A stretch of 64,000 nucleotides of DNA, taken from Burkholderia cepacia ATCC 25416 (lineage in GTDB: Bacteria > Pseudomonadota > Gammaproteobacteria > Burkholderiales > Burkholderiaceae). Where the stretch lies: positions 2,232,001 to 2,296,000 of the forward strand of contig NZ_CP012982.1 in the NCBI RefSeq assembly GCF_001411495.1, read 5' to 3'. A program made the position numbers and the translations under genes. Below are positions 1-8,990 of this stretch, one piece after another (position 1 is the stretch's first letter; every line of letters begins with the position of its first letter). The notes below the pieces were generated by a model that made no database searches, was not told the DNA's origin, and saw only the letters and a list, made by a program, of their open reading frames with translations.

Positions 1-406
1 TTTGCGCGACCGGGAATTCCATCCCCATCCCGATCCCGAGCAGCACGCGGTAGACGATCAGCGCGTCGACGCTCTGCGCGGTCGAGCACAGGTAGGAGGC
101 CGCGCCCCACAGGACCATGCTCCACTGGAATACCGGCCGGCGGCCGAAGCGGTCGGCGAGCAGGCCGGCGACGGCCGCGCCGAGCACCATCCCGAAGAAG
201 CTCGCGCTCGCGACGAGGCCGGCGGCCGCCGTCGACAGGCCGAATTCCTTGCGGATCGAGCCGAGCACGAACGTCATCGTGCCGAGGTCGACCGAGTCGA
301 AGAAGAACGCGATCGCGATGATGAAGAAGATCCGCTTGTGATAGCCGGAGAACGGCAGGCGTTCGAGCCGGGCGGCGGCGGAGGCGGGAGCGGTGGCGGC
401 GGGCAT
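1..406 (-). CDS. MFS transporter, 3' part cut off by the window edge
   Basis: The reverse strand has an open frame from an ATG at 406, preceded by an AGAGGA ribosome site, running off the window start with about 135 residues visible. The first helix (around residues 26-36) is followed by a short loop with acidic residues. The motif GLLADRFGRRP near residues 81-91 is the classic MFS motif A between helices 2 and 3. A glycine-rich GIGMGMEFP follows near 124-132. These features support a 12-helix inner-membrane secondary transporter of the metabolite:proton symporter type. The substrate cannot be read from the sequence. It lies just downstream of the terminator of the ABC operon on the same strand, so it probably has its own weak promoter in the short gap. 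Confidence 0.8.
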   Translation of the reverse strand, partial: MPAATAPASAAARLERLPFSGYHKRIFFIIAIAFFFDSVDLGTMTFVLGSIRKEFGLSTAAAGLVASASFFGMVLGAAVAGLLADRFGRRPVFQWSMVLWGAASYLCSTAQSVDALIVYRVLLGIGMGMEFPVAQ

Positions 407-422
407 GGCGTCCTCTGAAATG

Positions 423-456
423 AAAAGGGGCCGCGAAGCGCGTGCTTCGCGGCCCC
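423..456 (-). terminator. Rho-independent terminator of the ABC exporter operon
   Basis: A perfect 13-base inverted repeat (arms 427-439 and 444-456, loop GCGT) is followed on the reverse strand by a T4 run at 426-423. It lies about 100 bases past the stop of the permease gene, in the right orientation to end that operon. Confidence 0.75.
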
Positions 457-555
457 GATGCTTCGTCTTCAGTAGACGCGACCACAAAATGCCGCATCAG
501 AGGAAAAGCGCCGCCTGCTTGCCCAAATGCGTCATCGGCGGCGGCACATGCCGTA

Positions 556-1317
556 TCAGTTCTTCAGCTTGTAGCCGGTGCGGAACATCCACGCGACGAT
601 CGCCAGCAGGATCACGAGGAACAGCCCGGTCGCGGCGAGGCTGATCCACACGTGCACGTCGGCGAGTCCGTAGAACGACCAGCGGAAGCCGCTGACCAGG
701 TAGACGATCGGGTTGAACAGCGTGATGACGCGCCACGCGGGCGGCAGCATGTCGACCGAGTAGAAGCTGCCGCCGAGGAACGTGAGCGGCGTGATGATCA
801 GGAGCGGCACGAGCTGCAGCTTCTCGAAGCTGTCGGCCCAGATGCCGATCACGAAGCCGAACAGGCTGAACGTGACCGCCGTCAGCACGAGGAACAGCAC
901 CATCCAGAACGGATGCAGGATGTGCAGCGGCACGAACAGGCCGGCCGTGGCGAGGATGATCACGCCGAGCAGGATCGACTTCGACGCGGCCGCGCCCACA
1001 TACGCGATCACGATCTCCCAGTACGACACGGGCGCGGAGAGGATCTCGTAGATCGTGCCCGTGAAGCGCGGGAAGTAGATGCCGAACGACGCGTTCGAGA
1101 TGCTCTGCGACAGCAGCGACAGCATCACGAGCCCCGGCACGATGAACGAGCCGTAGCCGATGCCGTTCACGTCGCTGATGCGCGAGCCGATCGCGGAGCC
1201 GAACACGACGAAATACAGCGACGTCGAGATCACCGGCGCGATGATGCTCTGCATCAGCGTGCGGCGCGTGCGGGCCATTTCGGCGCGGTAGATCGCGCGG
1301 ATTCCATGCAGGTTCAT
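556..1317 (-). CDS. yadH: ABC-2 type transporter permease (YadH-like)
   Basis: The 253-residue protein has six predicted membrane segments (about residues 22-42, 55-75, 107-128, 136-160, 170-190 and 225-247), as in ABC-2 permeases that export drugs, polysaccharides or lipids. The central stretch around residues 83-95 ([13 protein letters not shown]) is the conserved amphipathic motif of the family. Length and pairing with the ATPase three bases upstream match E. coli YadGH, whose substrate is not well defined. The two genes form one operon ended by the hairpin at 423-456. The symbol is by similarity only. Confidence 0.85.
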   Translation of the reverse strand: MNLHGIRAIYRAEMARTRRTLMQSIIAPVISTSLYFVVFGSAIGSRISDVNGIGYGSFIVPGLVMLSLLSQSISNASFGIYFPRFTGTIYEILSAPVSYWEIVIAYVGAAASKSILLGVIILATAGLFVPLHILHPFWMVLFLVLTAVTFSLFGFVIGIWADSFEKLQLVPLLIITPLTFLGGSFYSVDMLPPAWRVITLFNPIVYLVSGFRWSFYGLADVHVWISLAATGLFLVILLAIVAWMFRTGYKLKN

Positions 1318-1320
1318 GCG

Positions 1321-2268
1321 TCAGGCTCCTTGCTGCACGCCGTTGCGGCGGTTGTCGATCAGGCTGACGAAAATGTCCTCGAGCGAGCTCTGCGTCGTAT
1401 GCAGGTCGCGAAAGCCGATGCCGGCCGAACCGAGCGCGTTGATCAGCGTCGCGATGCTCGCATCGTCGCGCTGCGAGTCGTACGTGTAGACGAGCGCTGC
1501 GCCGTCGTCCGCGCGTTCGAGGCCGAACGGCGCGAGCGCGGGCGGCACGTCCGCGAGCGGGTGCTCGAGCTGCACGGTGAGCTGCTTCTTGCCGAGCTTG
1601 CGCATCAGCTCGCGCTTCTCCTCGACGAGCACGAGCTCGCCGCCCAGGATGATGCCGATCCGGTCGGCCATTTCCTCGGCTTCCTCGATGTAGTGCGTGG
1701 TCAGCAGGATCGTCACGCCGCTTTCGCGCAGCGAATCGACGAGCTTCCACATGTCGCGGCGCAGCTCGACGTCGACGCCGGCCGTCGGCTCGTCGAGGAA
1801 CAGGATGCGCGGCTCGTGCGACAGCGCCTTCGCGATCATCACGCGGCGCTTCATGCCGCCCGACAGCGTCATCAGCTTGTTGTCGCGCTTGTCCCACAGC
1901 GACAGCGCCCTCAGCGTCTTCTCGATATGTGCGGGATCGGGCGCCTTGCCGAACAGGCCGCGGCTGAACGACACGGTCGCCCAGACGGTTTCGAACGCGT
2001 CGGTCGTCAGCTCCTGCGGCACGAGGCCGATCATTTCGCGGGCCGCGCGGTAGTGATCGCGGATGTCGTGGCCGCCGACCGTCACGCGGCCTGAGGTCGG
2101 CGTGACGATGCCGCAGATCGAGCCGATCAGCGTCGTCTTGCCGGCGCCGTTCGGCCCGAGCAACGCGAAGATCTCGCCGGGGCGGATGTCGAGGGTCACG
2201 TGCTTCAGCGCCTGGAAGCCGGACGCGTAAGTCTTGGAGAGGTCGGAGACGGAAAGGATCGGTTGCAT
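1321..2268 (-). CDS. yadG: ABC transporter ATP-binding protein (YadG-like)
   Basis: The nucleotide-binding subunit is 315 residues from the ATG at 2268. An open frame extends upstream to 2508, but that extension is Arg-rich, low in similarity to anything, and the family starts close to [10 protein letters not shown]. Walker A (GPNGAGKTT, about residues 37-45), the signature LSGGMKRR (about 137-144) and Walker B with [11 protein letters not shown] (about 156-166) are all intact, so it should hydrolyse ATP. A C-terminal domain of about 90 residues follows, as in DrrA/NodI/YadG exporters. It couples to the permease immediately downstream. The transported substrate is unknown. Confidence 0.88.
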   Translation of the reverse strand: MQPILSVSDLSKTYASGFQALKHVTLDIRPGEIFALLGPNGAGKTTLIGSICGIVTPTSGRVTVGGHDIRDHYRAAREMIGLVPQELTTDAFETVWATVSFSRGLFGKAPDPAHIEKTLRALSLWDKRDNKLMTLSGGMKRRVMIAKALSHEPRILFLDEPTAGVDVELRRDMWKLVDSLRESGVTILLTTHYIEEAEEMADRIGIILGGELVLVEEKRELMRKLGKKQLTVQLEHPLADVPPALAPFGLERADDGAALVYTYDSQRDDASIATLINALGSAGIGFRDLHTTQSSLEDIFVSLIDNRRNGVQQGA

Positions 2269-2710
2269 GCTCACGGATGGCACGGCCGGCCGGCGCAACG
2301 GTGTGCGCCGCGCGTGCCCGGCGCCGCCGCCGCTGCGAAGCGGCCGGGACCGGGGACGGCATGGCGAACGGGCGTCATGTCGAACGGCGTTGTGGTGCGG
2401 GATCGCAGGATCGCGGGATCGCCATATTAGCAATCGACAGATGGAAATGCATTCTCGTGGAAAGGGCGAGCGTTGCCGGTGCTGGATTGGCGTGAATTGA
2501 CGGCGCATCGCCCAATAACGCGGTGTTTTATTTGCGGTGTTTGAACAATGCGTGCCGTTTTATGCGAACGGGGATGCGATCGCGTGTCCGTCCGGCGGCG
2601 GCGCGGCCGTCCGGCCGACTGTGCCGCCCGAAGGCCGACGCGCCGTACCGGGACGGCGCGCGCCGCGCTCGCGATAATGCGTTCCTTTCATCGTTTACGG
2701 AGCGGAGCGC
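2269..2710. other. Intergenic region between divergent ABC exporter and cupin genes
   Basis: The 442 bases separate two divergently transcribed genes and must carry both promoters. I see no convincing gene, repeat or operator. The Arg-rich open frames here look like GC-bias shadows. Confidence 0.5.
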
Positions 2711-3007
2711 ATGTCTTTGATCGATTTCAAATCCGTGGCGGCCGCGCAGGCCGTCGCGTGGAAATCCACGATCGTCGGCGAGGTCGGGCCGGCCAGGATC
2801 AAGGTGCTGCGCATGGATGCGCAGGCTTACGAAGCGGAAGTGCACGACTACAACGAGGGGCTGCTGGTGCTCGACGGCCGGATGATGCTCGAGGTCGGGG
2901 GCGAGACGGTCGTCGTCGAGGCCGGGCAAATGTACCTGGCGCTTGCCGGCACGTCTCACGCGGTGCTGCCGGGCAGCCACGGCACGCTCGCGATCGTCGA
3001 TGTGTGA
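2711..3007 (+). CDS. Small cupin-fold protein
   Basis: This 98-residue protein has a single-domain cupin pattern. A HDYNEGLLVLDGRMML segment (about residues 45-60) is followed by GETVVVEAGQMYLALAGTSH (about 64-83), with the final His in the second cupin motif position. The first motif keeps only one His, so the metal site may be incomplete. It starts at ATG 2711 with GGAGCG just upstream. Such short cupins bind small ligands or act as sugar or amino-acid epimerase-like proteins, but no specific role can be assigned. It appears to be monocistronic. Confidence 0.7.
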   Translation: MSLIDFKSVAAAQAVAWKSTIVGEVGPARIKVLRMDAQAYEAEVHDYNEGLLVLDGRMMLEVGGETVVVEAGQMYLALAGTSHAVLPGSHGTLAIVDV

Positions 3008-3624
3008 GGTTGCGCTGCAGCATGCAGGCGGATCGTCGAGGGCCGGCAGGCAAGGCAGAGCGCGGATCGGCCGCGGTTATTCAAACGCGTGTTATACGGG
3101 TCATGTATTTGTCTGAGCAAATAAATTGAAGGCTGTTTGAAAATCTGTCAAATCCCCGGCATGCACTGCGATTGCGCGGTTTCGGCCGTTTGGAACTCTG
3201 CATCCATTTACTTGTAGGAATCGTCCGATCATAGTCTCGTCAAACGACGCATCACGATAACGAATCAAGCGTACGGATGGAGACCAATTGATGAGACGCC
3301 TATCCGCGGGGCCAGTCGGACTGCCGTTTCCCGTTTTTTCGCTGAACGCAGGCGCGATGCAGGTCGCGTACCTGCGTTGTCATATCGCCGTGTAGCGGCG
3401 AACCACATCCCGTTTCGATTGTTCTCACGGCGCCGTGCCGCATGACGGCGCCGCGGGAGAGCGCTTGTCTGCCGCCGCGCCGCGTGCCGCATTTGCCTGA
3501 CCGGCATCGCGGCAGCCTTGCGCACACCGTCATGCGCCGCGCGTTCGTGCGGCGGCGCGATACCAACCGGCGGGCCATGCAGCCTGTCCGGACGAGACTT
3601 GTCGTACCTGAAAAGGAGGGGTTG
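3008..3624 (+). other. Long intergenic region upstream of the lipoprotein cluster
   Basis: It holds AT-richer sequence around 3090-3290, fitting a promoter. A small perfect inverted repeat (TATTTG-6 bases-CAAATA, 3106-3123) is present. A possible 34-residue ORF lies at 3291-3395, preceded by GGAGACC, but it has no recognisable features and I do not call it a gene. A strong AAAAGGAGGGG ribosome site at 3611-3621 belongs to the next gene. Confidence 0.5.
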
Positions 3625-5220
3625 ATGATTTGCATTCCTGAATGGCGGAAAGCGATCCTGTCGTGCGCGGTCATCGCTTTGCCGTTCGTCGCCGGTTGCG
3701 GCGGCGGTGACGATCCGGGGCCGATCAACGTGCCGCAGTGCTCGGGGAGCGCGTGCGGGCCGAGCGGTTCCGTCACGACGCCGCCCGTCGTCGCGAAGCT
3801 GTGCCCGGACGCGCTCGACTACACGACGACGTACACGGGTGGCGCAGGCAGCGGCGAGTACGTGAAGGTGAAGTTCGACACGACGAAGATGACCTACCAG
3901 ATGCAGTTCATCGAATCGTCGGTGCCGACGTCGGCGGGGCAGGTCAACAATACGCGCGCAGGCCTGACGATCAGCGGCGCGTTCCATCATCCGACCACGC
4001 TCCCGACCGCCGAGCAGAACCGCTGTGCGTTCGTGCTCGACAGCGGCGCGACGAGCGACGGCGCGTATTCGGTGACGATCAACCGTGCTGATCCGCCGAT
4101 GCTGTTCGTCGGCAATGGCGTGGTGGGCGGCGGGATTCCGGGGGCGACGATTGCGTTCGCCGGTATCCCGCTGCTCCCGGGCATCACGCTCGGCGTCGTA
4201 CCGTCGCGCACCTTCGATTTCTATCCGTTCATCGGCTTCACCGACACCGAAACCGACTTCACGAAAGTGGCGGGCAACTACAACGAGGTCGGCATCCATC
4301 TGTCGCCGATCGGCGGTGATGGTCAGAGCCCGACCGGGCCGGTCGGCTGGGAGCCCGACGTCGTCAACTGGAATCAGACGTTCAATGCGGACGGTTCGTG
4401 TTCTATCACGCAGGGCAGCGACTACTCGTGTCAGACGACCGGGACGCCGTGGGCGCAGCGCAAGAACGCGGACGGATCGGCAGACAATGTATTCGTGAGC
4501 AATCCGGTGGGGCAGGGGTATCCGATCGCGGGGCAGGGCTCGACGCTGATCATTGCACCGAGTCAGGCGAAAGGCATCATGATCGTCGGCAGGCTGAACG
4601 GCGTACTTGTGCCGATCGTGATTCGTGTCGGCTATACGCACGTCGATACGGTCAATCTGTTCGCATCGGTCGCCGATGCCGAAGTCGGCATCTCGATGCT
4701 GGCGTCGACGAAAGCGATTGCCGCGAACTCCCTGAAGGGGGGATATATCGGTGCGACCAGCGCATCCGCATGCGGCGTTGTGACATCCAGCGGTCAGGCG
4801 AACAAGGTGACGTCGCCGGGGCCGAGCTTCAACCCGAACATGCCGCACCCAGACCTGCCCGGCGTCTTCACCAATAACACCTTCTATTCGGTAGCAGGCA
4901 GTTGCGATGACGGCACGGCCGTCTCGACGATGGCCGCGAACTATACGTCCACGCTGTTCCAGGGCAGTACCGCGGCGTTCATCGATCCGCAGACGTCGGG
5001 GGTGACCTCGCAGTTCGGGCTCGACTACACGCAGGCGACGCCCGGCAAGATCAAGGTCACGGCCACGCAGGACTTCAACGCGAAGGGCGCGAGCGGCAAC
5101 GTGGCGATCTTCAAGAAGGGCGACACGGGCTGGCTCGTGACGGCCGGCAATGTCTACGCGATGGTCGTCAACAACAGCCAGGTCAACCCGTTCTTCACGG
5201 TCGGCGCGTTCGTCCAGTAA
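3625..5220 (+). CDS. Surface-type lipoprotein, DUF2957-like (copy 1)
   Basis: The 531-residue protein starts at ATG 3625, chosen because a near-perfect ribosome site ends four bases upstream and because the first 25 residues form a lipoprotein signal peptide. That signal has basic residues, a hydrophobic core, then VAGC with the lipidated Cys at residue 25. A Gly/Asp linker follows. The mature part is rich in Thr, Gly and Asn with few charged residues, suggesting a beta-rich exported domain. It is a clear paralogue of the next gene: both share a YTTTYTGGAGSGEYVKV-like segment near the N terminus, a DTTKMTY motif, and an almost identical C terminus (NPFFTVGAFVQ). I associate this architecture with the Burkholderia family DUF2957; function unknown. 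Confidence 0.8.
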   Translation: MICIPEWRKAILSCAVIALPFVAGCGGGDDPGPINVPQCSGSACGPSGSVTTPPVVAKLCPDALDYTTTYTGGAGSGEYVKVKFDTTKMTYQMQFIESSVPTSAGQVNNTRAGLTISGAFHHPTTLPTAEQNRCAFVLDSGATSDGAYSVTINRADPPMLFVGNGVVGGGIPGATIAFAGIPLLPGITLGVVPSRTFDFYPFIGFTDTETDFTKVAGNYNEVGIHLSPIGGDGQSPTGPVGWEPDVVNWNQTFNADGSCSITQGSDYSCQTTGTPWAQRKNADGSADNVFVSNPVGQGYPIAGQGSTLIIAPSQAKGIMIVGRLNGVLVPIVIRVGYTHVDTVNLFASVADAEVGISMLASTKAIAANSLKGGYIGATSASACGVVTSSGQANKVTSPGPSFNPNMPHPDLPGVFTNNTFYSVAGSCDDGTAVSTMAANYTSTLFQGSTAAFIDPQTSGVTSQFGLDYTQATPGKIKVTATQDFNAKGASGNVAIFKKGDTGWLVTAGNVYAMVVNNSQVNPFFTVGAFVQ

Positions 5221-5291
5221 CCCTGTATTGAACACGTAACACCGGCGGCGCATGCGTCGCCGCCGGCGAATCGAATTTCAAGAGGATTCCT

Positions 5292-6545
5292 ATGAACTTG
5301 AAGCAATGGATGGCCGCGGCGTCGCTCGCGCCCGTGCTGGCCGCGTGCGGCGGAGACGGCGACCCGCCGCCCGCGCCGGTGGTCCGGCTGTGCCCGCAGA
5401 CGATCGACTACAACACCGTGTTCATCGGTGGGTCGGGGTCGGGCGAGCTCGTGAAGGTGCAGCTCGACACGACGAAGATGACGTACCGGATGACCTATCT
5501 CGCGTCGCCGGTGCCGGCCACCACGGGCACCGTGCAGCCGACGCGCGACACGGCACCGGCGAACGTGGTCGACGGCACGCTGGCCGACGAGACGGGCCTG
5601 CCGACGGTCAAGCTGAACCAGTGCACGTTCCGGATGCAGAACGCGAGCCTCGACCCGAGCCGCCCCGCGCGGCTGTTCCTCGGCGAAGGCGTGCTGGGCG
5701 GCGCGATCCCCGGCGCGACGATCCAGTTCGACGGCGTGATCGGCGTCGGCAAGATCCCGAAGACGACGTTCCCGTACTACCCGTTCATCAGCTTCTCGTC
5801 GCTGGAAACCGACCTGACGAAGATCGCCGGCAAGTACAACCAGCTCGGCTACCACCAGGTGCCGTCGCAAAGCTTCCAGCCGGTGGCGCTCGACCAGCAG
5901 GTGACGATCAACGCGGACGGCAGCTACGTCGAGACCGACAACTTCGGCAAGAAGAACGGCGGGCAGCCGCTCGCGTCGAGCGCGACCGTGAACCAGCCGT
6001 TCACGCTGCGTCCGGATGCGCCGGCGTTCCAGTCGCTCAACTACCTGCCGCAGATTCCGCCGACGCTCGCGGCGGTCGATCCCGCGAAGGCCGGCAAGGG
6101 AATCCTGATCGTCGGCAAGCTGCGCAACCAGCTCGTGCCGATCTTCATCCGCACCGGCGCGGCGAATGCGGACCTGACGCAGGGCTCGCCGAGCGCGGAC
6201 GACGAATCGGGCATCTCGTTCCTGAGCCCGCAGACGGCGATCACGCAAGGCTCGCAGAACGGCGAGTACACGGGTGTCGACAGCGCGTTCAACTACCGCG
6301 CGACCGCGCTCGTCGGCGCGCAGGCCACGCTGCTCGATCCGTTCAACGCGTCGCAGGCCGCGCTCACGCGTGCACTGAACCTCGATTTCACGCAGAAGGT
6401 GCCGGGTGTCGTCACGACCGTGCATGCGGATGCGGCATCGGGGCCGGCGACCGGCAAGTTCGTGTTCACCGGCGGCGTGTTCGGGTTCCTCGACATGAAC
6501 GATACGAGCAATCCGTACTTCACGGTCGGCGCCTTCGTGCAGTGA
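5292..6545 (+). CDS. Surface-type lipoprotein, DUF2957-like (copy 2)
   Basis: This is a 417-residue paralogue of the preceding gene. The signal peptide ends in LAAC with the lipidated Cys at about residue 19, followed by a GGDGDPPP linker. Family landmarks are GGSGSGELVKV and DTTKMTYRM, and the protein ends in NPYFTVGAFVQ. It is about 110 residues shorter than copy 1, mostly from missing internal insertions. The gap to copy 1 is 71 bases and contains a GC-rich hairpin (5242-5266) without a T run, so the two are probably co-transcribed. GAGGATTCCT precedes the ATG. A second strong hairpin (6571-6594) lies between this gene and the OmpW gene. Confidence 0.8.
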   Translation: MNLKQWMAAASLAPVLAACGGDGDPPPAPVVRLCPQTIDYNTVFIGGSGSGELVKVQLDTTKMTYRMTYLASPVPATTGTVQPTRDTAPANVVDGTLADETGLPTVKLNQCTFRMQNASLDPSRPARLFLGEGVLGGAIPGATIQFDGVIGVGKIPKTTFPYYPFISFSSLETDLTKIAGKYNQLGYHQVPSQSFQPVALDQQVTINADGSYVETDNFGKKNGGQPLASSATVNQPFTLRPDAPAFQSLNYLPQIPPTLAAVDPAKAGKGILIVGKLRNQLVPIFIRTGAANADLTQGSPSADDESGISFLSPQTAITQGSQNGEYTGVDSAFNYRATALVGAQATLLDPFNASQAALTRALNLDFTQKVPGVVTTVHADAASGPATGKFVFTGGVFGFLDMNDTSNPYFTVGAFVQ

Positions 6546-6619
6546 CGCAAGCCCGGATGGAGACACGGCGGCGCCGCGCGAAAGCGCGCGGCGCCCGGAC
6601 AGAATGAGAAGGAGACTTC

Positions 6620-7444
6620 ATGAAGAAGCTGATTGTCGCGGGTGTCGTCGCAGGCATATCGACGCTCGCATCGGCCCAGCAGGCGGGCGACAACGTCGCG
6701 ACGCTGGGCTGGTTGCACATCATGCCGCAGGATTCGACCAACGGGCTCACGACGAATCTCGCCGGCATGCCGATCAACGGGCCGCTGCGCCTGCCCGGGT
6801 CGTTCACGTCGCCCGGCACGAGCCTGACTGTCAACAACGCCGATACGGTCGGCCTGACGCTCACGCACTTCTTCACCGACCACATCGCGGTGACGTCGGT
6901 GCTCGGCGTGCCGCCGGAGTTCACGCTGACCGGGCACGGCACGATCAAGCCGCCGGGCCCGTCCGGCGCGCTGGGCAGCGTCAACATGGACAACCCGGCC
7001 AACCAGCCGGCCGTGAAGAACGCAAGGCAGTGGAGCCCGACGATCATTCTGCAGTACTACTTCAATTCGCCGACGGCGAAGTTCCGCCCGTTTGTCGGGA
7101 TCGGCGTGGCCTACAGCTGGTTCAGCAACATCGAACTGAACGGCAACTTCGCGAAGGACATCAACGAAAACCTCGGCAGCGTGCTCGCGGCGGGCGCCGG
7201 CAAGCCAGGGCCGACGTCGGTCGAGGGCAAGGCGTCGTCGTCGTTCACGCCGGTCTACAACGTGGGCGCGAGCTACGCGATCGACAAGCACTGGGGGCTG
7301 ACGGCGACGCTGACGTACATGCCGCTGAAGACCTACTCGTCGCTCGTGATCAAGGCGGCGGACGGTTCGACGCTCGCGACCACGCGCACACGGTTGAAGG
7401 CGGATCCGCTGATCACGTTCGTCGGGATTTCCTACAAGTTCTGA
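6620..7444 (+). CDS. OmpW-family outer membrane protein
   Basis: The 274-residue protein has a cleavable signal peptide of about 20 residues. The mature protein begins with the OmpW-type segment GWLHIMPQDS. A QYYFNSPTAKFRPFVGIGVAY stretch is followed by alternating hydrophobic strands and a C-terminal aromatic residue (SYKF). This fits the eight-stranded OmpW/AlkL beta-barrel, which passes small hydrophobic molecules laterally across the outer membrane. AGAAGGAGAC lies just before the ATG. Its neighbours are two lipoprotein genes upstream and two PraB-like genes downstream. PraB relatives are linked to alkane use in Pseudomonas, so a role in hydrophobic substrate uptake is a reasonable inference but not shown. 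Confidence 0.88.
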   Translation: MKKLIVAGVVAGISTLASAQQAGDNVATLGWLHIMPQDSTNGLTTNLAGMPINGPLRLPGSFTSPGTSLTVNNADTVGLTLTHFFTDHIAVTSVLGVPPEFTLTGHGTIKPPGPSGALGSVNMDNPANQPAVKNARQWSPTIILQYYFNSPTAKFRPFVGIGVAYSWFSNIELNGNFAKDINENLGSVLAAGAGKPGPTSVEGKASSSFTPVYNVGASYAIDKHWGLTATLTYMPLKTYSSLVIKAADGSTLATTRTRLKADPLITFVGISYKF

Positions 7445-7565
7445 GCCGTCCGGCGCGCATGACGCGCACCGGCGGCTTCCTGCGACCGTCGGGCCGGAAC
7501 GATTCGGCCGGGCGGTCGCGTTCCTGGCGGCGTGCCGCCATTTGTGAAGAGAGGGGGCAGTTCAA

Positions 7566-8069
7566 ATGAGCATTCGCAAAATCGTATCGCTTGTTGCTGC
7601 AGTGGCTTTCACCGCGGTTTCCGCCGCGCCTGCTTTCGCAGTCACCGTTTCGCGGGCTGATGGTCAGCCGATGAACCCGAATGGAGAGCCGTTCTCGGCG
7701 ACCGGGCTCACGAACCTCAGCAAGGGCGCGATCAGCGCAGGCTGTACCGCGACGTTCAACGGCACGATCACGTCGACCGGCATCGTCAACATCACGTCGA
7801 CGACGTTCTCGGGCGGCGCGACATGCTCGCTGATCAACGGCAGCGCGAGCAGCACGTCGCCGTGGACGGGGCAGGCCGACAGCACGACGCAATTGTCGAT
7901 CAACAACGTGAAGGTGAACGTCACGCTGCTCGGCACCTGCGGGCCGAGCAAGGTTGTCACGACGTGGAGCGATACGAACTCTTCGCTGACGTTCAATAAC
8001 GCCACGCTGACGCCGGATTGCACGGTGGGCGGCACGGTGCTGACGTCGCCGAAGTTCCACGTGCAGTAA
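7566..8069 (+). CDS. PraB-like secreted protein, tandem copy 1
   Basis: The 167-residue protein has a classical signal peptide ending AFA near residue 25. The mature chain is small, Thr/Ser/Asn/Gly-rich and nearly free of charge, with four Cys spaced as two pairs (GCTAT, ATCSL, GTCGP, PDCTV) that could form disulfides. The pattern resembles the Pseudomonas proteins annotated as alkane oxidation activator PraB. That assignment rests on composition and motif order, so the function is tentative. It starts at ATG 7566 after a purine-rich GAGAGGGGGC site. The next gene is a close duplicate. Confidence 0.65.
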   Translation: MSIRKIVSLVAAVAFTAVSAAPAFAVTVSRADGQPMNPNGEPFSATGLTNLSKGAISAGCTATFNGTITSTGIVNITSTTFSGGATCSLINGSASSTSPWTGQADSTTQLSINNVKVNVTLLGTCGPSKVVTTWSDTNSSLTFNNATLTPDCTVGGTVLTSPKFHVQ

Positions 8070-8249
8070 GCGTCGCGGATCGAAGCGGGTACCCGCCGCG
8101 CGCGAGGGTCGTGCGACAGGTGCGGCGGGTATTTGCGAATTCGAAGGGTTCGTGCCGTCGTGCGCATCGGCGCGACGGCCGGATTCATTCGACAGAGCGG
8201 CCGCGTTTCTCGTGTAAGGCCGCCATATATCAAGAGAGAGGCCGTACAG

Positions 8250-8756
8250 ATGAACATTCGTCAAATTGCGTCGCTTGTTGCTGCAGTGGCATTCACCGCG
8301 GGTTCGGCCGCGCCTGCTTTTGCAGTGACCGTTTCACGCGTGGACGGCCAGCCGATGAATCCGAACGGCGAACCGTTTTCCGCGTCGGGGCTCACATCGC
8401 TCCAGAAGGGCGCGTTCAGTCCGATCAACTGTACGACGACGGTCAACGGCACCGTCACGCCGACCGGCATCGTCAACATCACGTCGACCCAGTTCACCGG
8501 CGGCACATTGTGCGTGTTGTTCACCGGTAGCGCGAGCAGTGCGGCGCCATGGACGGGAAACGTGGACAGCACGACGCAAGTGTCGATCAACAACGTGAAG
8601 CTGGACATGCGGGTACTCGGTACTTGTGGACCGAGCAAGGTCACGACGGCGTGGAGTGATCCGGACTCGCGCGTGACGCTCAACAACGCCGTGCTGACGC
8701 CGGATTGCACGGTGAACGGCTGGCTCGCGACGTCGCCGAAGTTCCACGTGCAGTAA
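8250..8756 (+). CDS. PraB-like secreted protein, tandem copy 2
   Basis: This 168-residue duplicate of the previous gene starts at ATG 8250, which follows AAGAGAGAGGC; an upstream in-frame ATG at 8133 lacks the signal peptide. The signal region and the first mature residues (VTVSRxDGQPMNPNGEPFSA) are almost identical to copy 1. The middle diverges at roughly every third residue, and the C-terminal SPKFHVQ is the same. All four Cys are retained. The 180-base gap contains traces of the spacer found after copy 2, so the duplication unit included flanking DNA. Confidence 0.65.
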   Translation: MNIRQIASLVAAVAFTAGSAAPAFAVTVSRVDGQPMNPNGEPFSASGLTSLQKGAFSPINCTTTVNGTVTPTGIVNITSTQFTGGTLCVLFTGSASSAAPWTGNVDSTTQVSINNVKLDMRVLGTCGPSKVTTAWSDPDSRVTLNNAVLTPDCTVNGWLATSPKFHVQ

Positions 8757-8990
8757 GCGTCGGGCATTGATGCGGGGAACTCGCCTTGCACGAAGGCCGT
8801 GCGGGATGTGCGCGGGTTGCCGCTTCGTCGATGCGCTCGAGCCGTCTTCCGTATCAGCGTGACGACAGGCTGGCCGCACGTATCGCGATCCGATGCGTGT
8901 GGCGTTGCAGGGTCGGTACGGCGTACCGCGCCATCCGATTCGACTGAATTACCACTATTCCAAATTAGCCAGAACTATCCCGGAAGACCC

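Noticed and set aside
497..2362. Long Arg/Ala-rich open frame overlapping the ABC exporter
   Set aside because: Typical high-GC shadow. The ABC ATPase and permease frames have full motifs and this one has none.
3106..3123. Small inverted repeat TATTTG-6-CAAATA
   Set aside because: Six-base arms in AT-rich sequence are expected by chance; no gene is close enough to argue for an operator.
5242..5266. Hairpin between the two lipoprotein genes as a terminator
   Set aside because: No T run follows and the next gene has a good ribosome site, so it is more likely an intercistronic hairpin.
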